DNA of 64,000 nucleotides from Flammulina velutipes (lineage: Eukaryota > Basidiomycota > Agaricomycetes > Agaricales > Physalacriaceae): NCBI GenBank assembly GCA_011800155.1, contig CM022370.1, forward strand, positions 62,001-126,000, in the 5' to 3' direction. The notes beneath the pieces are model-generated. The model searched no databases, was not told the origin of the DNA, and saw only the letters and a program-made list of their open reading frames with translations. The stretch's first letter is position 1; the number at the start of each line of letters is the position of its first letter. A program made the translations under genes and the position numbers. Below are positions 44,380 to 54,654 of the stretch, piece by piece.

Positions 44380-47300
44380 CCCTCAGACGCGCCATATCCA
44401 CCGATCCGGACAAAAGGAATTATGCCTTATTGTACGCCAGAGGATTCAAACAATGGATGGGTCGGGAGGAAGGGAGCAGTTTGTCGGTGACCGGGCTGAT
44501 GAAGATGACGGAAGAAGATCCGCGGTGGTACTCAATAATAGTAGTACTTCTACCTCTGCTATGGACTCTGTGAGTTACAATCACTGAGAGTTCCTCTCGG
44601 ATAAGCTATCTTTCGTTTCCCGCCTTGTTGTAATATTGGTTTGGCCTTTAGGCGCGCGAACTCAACCTGGACGTCATCGGTGTCAGCTTCCATGTCGGCA
44701 GTGGCTGCTACGACCCCTCCGTCTACACCTACGCCATCATGCGCTGCAAGCTTTATACCTCAACCGCCCCAGTAGAGTAACACAGACAAAATGACATCGT
44801 CAAGACGTATTTCATGCACAATTGATCACTGCTCTACGTTATGGCTTTCCTAGGTATGTACATCAGTCTTTACCATCCAACGTTCCATCTCGTAGGCCAA
44901 AGCTTCTGGTCCCGATTAGGCAATGAACGCATTTGAATTGATCGGAAGCATTATTCGACGGACCACACGTGAACTTCATATTCCTTCGTACCAGCCAAGA
45001 GTGACATCCTTCTGAATCAACGACTGCTTCGAAATGTAATCCTTCTTGTCGAGATTCGATCGTCATGTTCGTTAACGCCGATGCATCCCCGTTTTGGGTG
45101 TCTTCTTTTCGGCGAGCCAGCTTTCTCGGCTATTCGGAATCATTGCATGGGCAGTACAAGACATACACGTACCCTACATTGCCTTGATAATACCATTACG
45201 CCCTTATCACGCAGCCCTCTTCAGTCTTTTTATCGCAACGGGACTGCGTCACGGCTTAGTTATTCCTAGCATCTTCTCAACAGCTTTTCTGTATTAGGAA
45301 CAGCGATTATATGTATGTAGGTTACGGTGTCAATGATTTCTGATCCGTAGGCGATCTAAGTCTACGGTGATACAAAAAAAGCTCCAGCGAGATGCTGATC
45401 AACAATCTTCTATTTCGCCTGCTCGAGCTCTACGTCAGCAAGCTCTTCAAACTCTGCCTTCAACGAATGCACCATAACAGAAATACCAGCCTACGAAGGA
45501 GGAGCTGCTTCCCCGGGACGAGAGGTGACGAATATCCCGACGTTACGTGGAAGTCGGCTGCTATGACCTAACGATCTCCGCATCACATCCGTCGACCACA
45601 ACCACCGCGGGATCACCAAGCAAAGACTGTATGATGGGATCGAGAAGGAGAAGTTCAGACCGCTTCGACAGTGAGATGGACCAAGGATCCGCCAACAGCA
45701 TCTTCCAGTCCTTTTCGAAATGTCCCATCCACGTCCGCAAGATCTGGCGCAATCGTAGGGAAGGGTAGACGTGCTTCACATTTGAGAAAGAAGAAGGAAG
45801 ACGTCAGCCGACCAGAGCCATGGTAAGTTCGTGAGACGTTTCGGAGGATGGTTGACATCCTCAAGGAGTCGTTGCAATAGAGGACGGATACCCGTGTAAC
45901 GTCGTCGATTAGTCATCCGTTGACGGTTAGAACAACGATATCGCACGAAGGACTGAGAGGCGGCGCCCCAGTCCCAGCTGGGTATTGCGCTCAGGCAGCT
46001 CCTTCAGCGAAGCAAGACTCGCTGAATCGATGATCAGTATCCCGTCCCCCAAAAGAACCAGAGGCGCAACTCACTTTGTCTCTGAACGACTCCAAGAATC
46101 CGACGAGCCGATATTTGTGTGCGCGCAATAGCGCGGACGCTCCAGCGACTTTGAACTTTTGGAGATTTCGCTCTGTCAGTCAGAGCCAAGGTTACTGATC
46201 AGGCATTTTACTATGAGATGGTAAGGAACATATGAACAGCGTCAATGAGCCGAATCGACGAACCGAATCTCTTCCCCGCGTAGGCTTGAACAAAATGATA
46301 ACACTCGATGATATCCGTCATAAGCTTGCCGTTGACCATCCGGTTCGAGTATACGGTCTGCTGTGTCCATAGCGTCGTCCAGAAAAGCGCAGGTGCTTCC
46401 AGCAACGTGGCCACCTCCCCGCCCCGGGAGCGCACAGCCTATCCGTAGGTTAAGACGAGCTTCCTATGCAATAACAGCGTAGACCTACGCTATGCAGATT
46501 CCGAGGAGACATACAGCTGTTTTTGCGAGAGGGTTTAGCTTTAGAGGAATCAGCTATCGCATATATCGGTAAGCGCTAATGTGACCTACCTCCGACAACT
46601 AAGTCGAAATGCCACCACGACATGCCGACGATCCTTTCGATGGGATCTCCAACTTGCCTGGCGTCAATCTTGGCGATCGCGTTGGGAATGTCCCCGAGCG
46701 TGAGGACATAGACTTTGAATCGTAGCGCCCCGTTCGTTCGATTAAGATGTCGAGTAATAATTTCGTCTGGTACGCGATTAGTCTCTCGCTTCATCGAGCT
46801 AAACTTGGCTAGTAGGACCTTGATCTTGAACTCGTTGCTCCTAATATACGTCGAAGGTCACCATCGAATCATTCTTTACCGCGCTGCTGGGGTGCATGAG
46901 AGACTTGATGGATAGAGACGCGAATATAAACTTCTCATTCGACTCTTCAGTCTCCGAGGCTTTCGTTTTTTGCATCTTGCGTTCGATGTCGATGAAGGCG
47001 TAAAGCTTGTCGACGGTGATGGATTCGAGCTGGAGCACAAAATCTTGCTCATCAACATAATTTTCCAGGAGAAGGAAAACAGCGCTACCTTCAATCTCCA
47101 AAGAGACGTCTTGCGGGCTGGAACGAGATGATTCTATAGTCTCTGACATTGACGACGTTGGTAGTAGTGAGCAAGGTGTTCAGATCTCGCCCCATGGCAG
47201 GCCCGAGTATGGGCGCGCGCCTCTGATGTAGAAATAGATGCATGTACGAACCGGAGACGGTGCGAAATGTTACATCTGGCCGGCAGAAGGTATGACTTGG

Positions 47301-48270
47301 CCAGAATCTGGCCACGTTGGATGGATTCAAACGCTGGGGAATTCGCGGCGGCTGTTCATTGTCATCCAGTCGAAAATGCGAAGACGGGATCATATTGAAT
47401 GCATAGAGGGAATATCTCGATACACTGTCAGGAGAAGTTCGTCTGGTCCAAGCATGTTGAATATGGTTGACGACTGTCATAGGGCAGAAGGATGGGGTAT
47501 CCCTCGCGATTGGTTGGATGGGAACGGTTCCATGAGCGGCTCCTGCTACACAGGTCCGGCATCCTCTTGTATCGAGGAGGACTGCGCGACGTGACGACGC
47601 GGCGTTATCGGCGGACGAGGTCGAGGGAGGCAGATGGTAAGGTCGACGGCATCGGAAACAGCGCATACGCTCCTCCGTCCTCTTCAGCAGCTGTCTCGGC
47701 GGGAGTTGATCCTTCCTTCATGTAGCGGTGGGCGTCGAATGGGTTTGAGATGGTTGCATGGGCTCCACGAACGACGACGGGTGGGAGTCGGCCTTTCTCG
47801 AGTCCATCACTCCGCAGACTATGTGCTGTGGTCAAGCGCGCACAGAGGGCTGGGGTGTACATACGTACTTTTCGTAGATTCCTATTTTCCTTCCAAGCTC
47901 CCTAGCTATTCCTCCATGTCAGACCAGATCCTCTTCCTTGGTGATACGTAGTATTGTCGAGGGCGACGAAGGGGGAGGAAACGTGCCAAAGTCGGTCGGA
48001 AGACGACAACTACGCGCACACGCTCCTCATTTGATGCAAAGCCGACTTTAAGAACGTCATAGGAGCCCTTCAGCTGACGCGAAGGCGTCTCGCGTTGCAA
48101 TATTCCATGGGATCGTGCCGTCCAACGAGAATATGTTCGGCGGTGATGGCATGAAGGAAGACGAAGAAACCACGTGCTCAGTCTTGTTCTCAACGATCAC
48201 GGAAATTCAAATGCGAATTCTTTGCTCTTCGAGCTTGACTACTCTTATACATATATACAACCCACTCCTC
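44380..48270. other. Region of decayed sequence between family copies B and C
   Basis: Apart from the decarboxylase scrap, the minus strand has frames at 47149-46841, 46794-46576, 46435-46211 and about 45779-45561. The last ends in LLGDPAVVVVDGCDAEI, which resembles a Walker B strand of a STAND NTPase. The whole may be a decayed or poorly modelled receptor-type gene. No P-loop is found, so I do not call it. Confidence 0.3.
44652..44750 (+). pseudogene. Single-exon fragment of an ornithine decarboxylase gene
   Basis: Behind a pyrimidine-rich stretch ending in TTTAG, 33 codons read [19 protein letters not shown] followed by [24 protein letters not shown] is the signature 2 region of group IV (eukaryotic) PLP-dependent ornithine/diaminopimelate decarboxylases, where the glycines contact the cofactor phosphate. 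No lysine-containing N-terminal exon, later DGGGF-type motif or 3' donor is found nearby. It is an isolated exon-sized scrap of a polyamine-synthesis gene. Confidence 0.7.
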
Positions 48271-48277
48271 ACTCCCA

Positions 48278-49397
48278 CTACTCGCTTGTAGATGGCACCC
48301 AAATCTCAGGCTGAAAATAGATCCCTCCCCGGTGAATCAACCGAGGCACGAAGAAGGTATGAATCCTCAAGCCTCTCGCCCCAATCATCCACTGTGCAAG
48401 CTCCTTGTTAACCTGTTTGCCAGCACTCTTCAGCCTCTTGACGAATTCATCCACAGCCTTGCAGACCAACTCAGCTAGCTCTCCACGAGTGACCTTCCCT
48501 CCATCCATCGTCATCCGTTTCTCAAAAGTAAAATGCGAATACCCAGGCCACTACAATCGCAATCCACTCAGTCCCTTCAAATCCATGCAAATGCGAAGAA
48601 CCTACCTGAATCTTGATCACGATCTCCGGGAGATCACTCAGAACTATCTCCCACCCCCGCTCGACAGGATGTTTCGTCTCCAACCTCTTCATCGCCATAT
48701 TTCCCAATCGTTCCCATCCCACCGGCATAAATTCGATGGGCTGGTACATCGTCGGACCACAGCAAAAGATTCCCTGTGGTACAACGACGTAGCCTTCAGG
48801 CTCAATAGGACCAGGCCCCATTACCGCAGCCAGCTGAACAGGTTTATCTTTCTTCGCAACCTTGTTCTTAAGGCCTGTCCGAGATCCCGCGGGTTGCGCC
48901 ACGGGGACGACTTTGGCATATGGTTTGCTCGCAGATGTGTGATGTCGCGTGACACCGGAATTCGAAGGCTACAAGGTATGAGATTCGAAGAGATCGACGT
49001 TGAGGGATCTACTGACCTCTTTTCCTCGACTAGTAGTACTGCCGGGGAGAATAGCGTTCTGTCGGCTGCGGGCGTCCCGAGGGTGCGCATCGCCACTGCC
49101 ATTGTAGAGATCCCTAGTAGAAGAATGTTGGTGAACAACATTTGCCGAGTGAGGCGCAGCGGAGGGAAACGGAGCCCTATACCCCACAGTGTCCCGCATG
49201 TATTGGCCCATGGGGGGAGCCATCGGCATATTCCCATAACCTCCGTTTGAATGTGGCATTTGATGATGCGCGATAATGGGATGACTCGGAGTCGTTCCCA
49301 TAAATTGACTGTGTCCGGAATTTGAATAGCTTGGATGTGGGACGACTTCATTCCGTCGCGTCTGCTGGATATATTCCTGTGAGTTGGAAGAGTACAT
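48278..49397 (-). CDS. Orphan four-copy family, copy C
   Basis: Exons 49397-49017, 48968-48606 and 48550-48278 give 338 residues. The N-terminus (MYSSNSQEYIQQTRR) resembles copy B. The middle reads GYVVVPQGIFCCGPTMYQPIEF. The end reads WPGYSHFTFEKRMTMDGG, then WMIGARGLR and HRGGIYFQPEI. Unlike A, B and D, the first intron is absent: the frame reads straight through from HQHSSTRDLYNG to the second-exon block. All remaining phases agree. A TATATAA motif lies about 50 bases upstream of the ATG. Function unknown. Confidence 0.7.
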
Positions 49398-49479
49398 GGT
49401 CGTGATGCAAGCGCCATGGTACGTCTTCCATGACTTATATACTCGCATGTACAATAGAACTAACGCGTCGTGCACAACC

Positions 49480-49965
49480 ATCGTATTGTATTCCGAAGAT
49501 CGTCAACACAACGAATCATGACGCCGCCAGCTAGGGCGATCAGCAAAAGCTTCCGGTCCAATTTAGGCAATGAACGTCGTTCCTTATTGGGACGACAGAC
49601 CGTCACACATTTGAAATTCGTCTCTTTACAACATTTCGTTCAACCATACGTCTGACAGCTTCCTTGTAAGATGTCCATGGCGTCTATCACAATACATGAC
49701 CTATGTCATATTCCGAAGTGTCACCTTCGGAGTCCAGGCTACGTGTCAATCCCACTCAACAGACCATCACCTTTCGACAATGACTGCCGATTGGTTGAAG
49801 CACAGCTTTCCCTGAAAATCCTGCCAAAAAAGGAAGAGGCGAACACAATCAACCTCTCAGATCTCATTGTTCGCATTCGTGTTCTAAATGAACAAAGGCA
49901 TTACGGCCGTGCCGCTCGTCCTTAAGAGCTGTTGCCTCTTTCCAGCAACGACGTTGAACTCCTAC
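49480..49965. other. Promoter region between copy C and the kinase gene
   Basis: About 0.5 kb between divergent genes. Short frames are present but nothing is recognised. Confidence 0.4.
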
Positions 49966-49968
49966 GAC

Positions 49969-51282
49969 ATGCAGCGAAACATGAACGCACCTCAACAACA
50001 ACAACAACTCTCCGCTTCTCTGCGCGGAAATAAAATCGCCGCTGACGCGATTGTCCCTCCATCCTCTCGTGTTGCTCCCTCCAATTCCGCAAAGTCGCTG
50101 CAATCAGGCAACATGGTACCTCCACCCTCCCTATGCCGCTGCGACATCATCTTCGGGAAAGCAATCGGAAGCGGAGGCTTCGGGGTCGTCGTTAAAGGTG
50201 CGTAGCTAATTGTATCTCATTCCCCTTACAATGTCCAACGTCATATGCAGCAAAGTCCTCTCGAACGGACCAACCCTTCGCGATCAAGTTCCTGAAGAAA
50301 CAAACGATCGTTTCCCGGAATCAAACAGATAACGTCAACAGCGAAGCCCGATTACTCATGAAAATGCAATCGCCCTTCGTCTGCAAAGCATTCGGCGCGT
50401 TTCAAGACACGGGAAATCTCTACATCGTGATGGAGTTCATCCCAGGCGGAGACCTAGCCACTCTAATCGAAATCAACAAGGTTCGTCCCCCCTCCCACCT
50501 TCAACATTCACCACTAATCAAACCCCAGCGTTTCTCAGAAATAACAGCCCGTTTCTACGCAATAGAAATCATCCTTGCCCTATCCTACATCCACTCCGAA
50601 GGGATAATCCACCGCGACATCAAACCCTCCAACATCCTAATCGCAAACGACGGACACATCAAACTATCCGACTTTGGCCTAGCCAGAAAAAACGACATAT
50701 CCTGCCCCGCAGGCGGGACCCTCGAATACCTAGCCCCCGAGCTCTTCAGCCGCATCCCCGACTACACCCCCTCAGTCGACTGGTACTCCTTCGGTATATC
50801 GATGTTCGTTCTCCTCACAGGCCTCCACCCATACCCCCGCGATACCGAGGCCCGACTAAAAGGCCCGAGCGCGATCCAGTGGCCGCGAAGTGTTATGGGC
50901 GGGATCGCGATGGATATGATATGGAACTTGTTGTTGACGGATCCGACGTTTAGGCTGGGGAGTGAGTTCCGTGGGGGCGCTCCGGATGTTATGGCCCATC
51001 CTTGGTTTAGAGGTATAGATTGGAAGCGCGCTATGCGACGGGATACGTATCCCCCCTTCGTCCCCAGCCTTAAGGATGCCCATGACACGAGAATGTACGT
51101 ATTTGAACTCTGTACTATTCGAGTGACACTGATTTACATGGTTGTATAGGTTTGCGTTCGAATCCAAGGATGTTCAGATTCACGCTGACAGTGCTGTGGA
51201 AGACAAGTATCACGCAATGTTTCCCCTTTTTCAACGATCCAAGTGCTGTTATGATGTTACTCCCAAAACCTCGCGTTCGTAA
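49969..51282 (+). CDS. AGC-type serine/threonine protein kinase
   Basis: Exons 49969-50197, 50251-50480, 50529-51094 and 51150-51282 give 385 residues with agreeing phases. The kinase core is complete: glycine loop GSGGFGVVVK, the ATP-binding Lys in FAIKFLKK, catalytic IIHRDIKPSNILI, DFG in LSDFGLA, and the APE equivalent in TLEYLAPEL. The C-lobe has the AGC-like ending RLGSEFRGGAPDVMAHPWFRGIDW, followed by a tail with PPFVPSLKDAHDTRMF, which matches the PxxP/PFVP-type AGC tail. The N-terminal 50 residues are Gln/Ser-rich. A clear hydrophobic FxxF motif is not evident. It should phosphorylate Ser/Thr substrates in the cytosol or nucleus; the subfamily is uncertain. All catalytic residues are kept. 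Confidence 0.85.
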
Positions 51283-51289
51283 CCTAATT

Positions 51290-51850
51290 ATTTGTATTTG
51301 TTGCCGTATGTGGCGCATTATTTATTATGTACACCAAAGACTTCATTGTGTAGCGTAACGCCCTCGCTATCATACCATACCATGCACGTACTCGGCTTGA
51401 GAACAACTTCGTTTACTTTTTTAATGACAACATACGGGAAATGTCGGAGGACGCGTTTGAATTCGGCGTTCCAAATGTTGCCAACTCAAAGAATGCTTCG
51501 GGTGTTCGAGAGCTTCCAATGATAAAGTCATTTCAAATAGCAAGGCGTTCATTGTGCACACCAGCCAACCACGCGTTAGTCGCGAGATCGAAACACCATT
51601 CTGGGACCAAGAACTACTCGGCGCACAGCAGATCAGTATGCGAAGGCCTGGCAAGCCAACCTGACTGCGATGCAGTTCGTCCCCTTAGCACTAGTTTGCT
51701 TCCAATGACATTAAACTTGTGATATAAAAAAAAAAAAAAAAAAAAAAGGCGTTCATTGCCTAAACCGGACCGGATGCTTTGGTCGATCGTTCCGTACGAA
51801 AACATGCGCCACACGTAAACATTTATAAACGTGTGGCGCATACCGTTTGT
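51290..51850. other. Intergenic region with a 22-A homopolymer
   Basis: No supportable gene. A run of 22 A lies at about 51726-51747, just upstream of the tRNA-Lys(CTT). It could be the tail of an old retroposed sequence, but no body is recognised. Confidence 0.4.
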
Positions 51851-51854
51851 GTCA

Positions 51855-51957
51855 GCCTGCCTAGCTCAATCGGATAGAGCGTCAGACTCTTATATCTCAC
51901 GGGGAACCCAATTGCATCCTCATCTGAAGGCTGCGAGTTCGACCCTCGCGGTGGGCT
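51855..51957 (+). tRNA. tRNA-Lys(CTT) with intron
   Basis: Acceptor GCCTGCC pairs with GGTGGGC. The D arm is TAGCTCAATCGGATAGAGC, the anticodon stem TCAGA/TCTGA, the anticodon CTT at 51889-51891, with an intron of about 29 bases, and T arm GCGAGTTCGACCCTCGC. Apart from the anticodon and intron it is nearly identical to the tRNA-Lys(TTT). Confidence 0.88.
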
Positions 51958-52502
51958 ATATGGTACGATTAGATTGCTAGTCTACTTTTTTTACTACTTA
52001 CCATGGAATGCGAAGACGCCAAATGATTATCCTGTAGAGTCCCGTTGAAGTGAGCCCAGGTCAGATCATAGTAACAGCTGCAGACAAACGAAGACTGAAT
52101 GATGGGTATGCCAAGAGTTCGTTCGAGATATAAGACGCTGCTCGTTGTGCAAAGCACGTTGAACAGAATAAGGAGATTGCATGGTCTTTGGACATTCAAA
52201 CATTCGGCCCGGTAACCGATGTCATGTTCTCTTCCTCCCATGATCGTTGTCCGTTCATTGATTGCTGCTTGATCTGCCCTCATTGCTTCTGCTTTGACTT
52301 TGGCTGGATACTCCGACTGAGCTGTCGTTTGAATCGTCTCGAGTACAATACACTCCATCTGCCAGTGGCTAGGACAACGCCATGATCAATCTCCCTCTTT
52401 TCTGGGCGATCAATCAATGCATTCTGCACAAAGAGCCAGTGCAATTGTCGAAGCAGGCTATATAACGCGTCTAAAGTGGGCCATGGCGCTCACATCGCAA
52501 TC

Positions 52503-53542
52503 ATGTCCTCTTCCAACTCGCGTATTCCCGACCGTGGGAGTTCACGGACAGCCCATAATGATATGCGCCAGAGTCAATTCGTGGACGCTTACGCCGACTT
52601 CCAGATGCCTCTGCACTTTGACCAACATAACCCAGCGACGTGGCCTGAGGAATATACGAGGATGCAATCCGAAATGGGTGTCCACCCATACCTCCAGAAT
52701 CAGTGGAACCCTCTCAACCCGTGAGTACTCGCGGTTTGTATGACATTTATTGCTTTCTAACGACGAGTTGTAGAAACTACATTTACGGTGATGCCAATGC
52801 ACCAGGGTGGCTCCACCATGGAGGGAGAGAGGTTACGCTACCCGTGAGCGGTCGAGGAAATGAGGTCAGTAGAGTGTTTTCAAGTTGATAATCAACTCTC
52901 CATTTTTAGAGTCTCACATATGCCTTTGTAGTCCATGTACCATCGCTCCCAACCGTCGTCCAAAGCGGAGCCGCAACAGGGTTCTTGGACGTCCCGCAAG
53001 GTGCCCGGTTCGAATGGTGGGCCGTGGCCTCGCAGCTATGCTCTTGTACCCCAAGCTGTTTTCGTCGGGCCGCCCGGGTGCTCCATCCTCCCGTCCATCG
53101 ACTTGACACCTAGCATGAAAAAGCTACCTGGCATTACGAACAATAATAGAGCACTACACGCCATAGAGAACCCAGAGGACAAGGTGTTCAGCCAGTCAGG
53201 ATTTGACACGATCTTGATTGAGATTCTGGTACGTTTTTCGTACCCCCCTTCGTCGGAGGCTGGGAGCTGATTGGAACGCAGTGGCCTGGATATCATCCTT
53301 TCGAAGATAGGATTGATAATGTGAGGAACCTCCGTCGTCTCGAGCTGCTTGATCGATTGTGCGGGGTGGTGGCTAGATTTGTTGAGATGGCCCAAATTAC
53401 TGGTGCGGTGGGGAACTCTTCAGAGTGGACGGTTGGGCGAGCAGCTGTCAGGTTGAACAAGCTCGTCGTCGCTAGGTTGCATCATAGGGGAGGAAACTAT
53501 TTCCAACCTGAGATTTTTGTCGCGCACATTCTTACCAACTAG
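52503..53542 (+). CDS. Orphan four-copy family, copy D
   Basis: Exons 52503-52720, 52774-52864, 52932-53228 and 53282-53542 give 288 residues. The N-terminus MSSSNSRIPDRG and the YADFQMPLHFDQHNPATWPE block match copy A almost exactly. The middle reads YALVPQAVFVGPPGCSILPS. The last exon reads WPGYHPFEDRID and ends in LHHRGGNYFQPEI. It is the only copy on the plus strand. The 20 bases before the ATG match those of copy A. The WMIG motif of the other copies is altered here to WTVGRAAV. Function unknown. Confidence 0.7.
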
Positions 53543-53549
53543 GGAGCAT

Positions 53550-54640
53550 GAACTGATTGAAGTTGTAAATAAGTGTGAGTACTAGTGTTACTTAGTACGA
53601 GTCTGGGGTCTATATGTATTCTACGTTGAGGACTTTGAAATAACAATTTATTCCTTTTTCTGTGTTGAGCCCGTCATCAGCAAATTCACAAATGTCTAAG
53701 GAGGTATATCGTGGTCTAAAGGGGTCTAAAGTGGTCTAATGGCTCTAAAAGGTATAATGAGTATGGTGCCTACGGTTTAGACCGATTTTAGACTGCCATT
53801 TAGACCGATTTTATGCCATAATATACTTCCTGTTATACATTGAGTTCTTTATGATGTTAACTAAATCAGAGTATTCTGAAGTGATGGTCCCTCATTTACA
53901 GTGATGAAGGAAGGACTGTAGGCAGAAAAGTTAGTCGAACGATGTGGCGCCACCGGGATCATTTCCTGACTCAGCTATTTGTAATTGTTGATATACGTTG
54001 GACTTGCGTGTTTTTCATTTCTTTCCTTCCCTCTTCCATCTGCTCTGCGCCTCTGTTACTCCCATGTTCCCGAGTCTTTAGGCTGACCCTCCAACGAACG
54101 TCTCTGTTCTATCTGTGGCACCAACACTAGGACAGTACGATCTCAATTTAGCCGATGACTGGACGCGACTTGTGACGACTGTCAAGGACTGGGCGATACA
54201 ATCTGACACCCGGAACACACGATACGACACGGCAACTAGGCGATATGACACGATGACTTGGACGATACGAAACCATGGGCGATACAGCACGACGACTCGA
54301 CGATCCGACCCTTTAATTGCCCGCACGACACCAGCCCATTCTAACTAAACGTTATTGACCCACCATCTGTTCGATGATGTCATTGATCGGCAAGTGCCGC
54401 CGCTGCCAAATTCGCACAAGTCCACGCGTGCGCCACTTTGTCGTCGATGTCCCCGCCTCCCCGATTGCTTGGGGCAGCTTAAAAACAATTTTCATATGTA
54501 TATATGATAATATATAATAACTTTGTCTCCTCATCCAAGTGTGGCATTACCTACAACACGAATAGTGGTTATATGTGGTACCTTTCTGCTTTTGGAACTC
54601 ACCTTCACGTACTTCCATCACATTCGCGATTACCCCGGAC
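53550..54640. other. Intergenic region with GGTCTAAA repeats
   Basis: At about 53700-53815 the word TGGTCTAAA and its complement TTTAGACCG occur several times each, forming a local inverted repeat. It lies upstream of the MULE transposase and might be part of an element end, but no matching copy is found downstream. Confidence 0.45.
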
Positions 54641-54654
54641 ATACTGATCTCCGA

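Noticed and set aside
51726..51747. Poly-A run as the tail of a retroposed gene
   Set aside because: No coding body or target duplication could be found upstream, so the run is left as a homopolymer.
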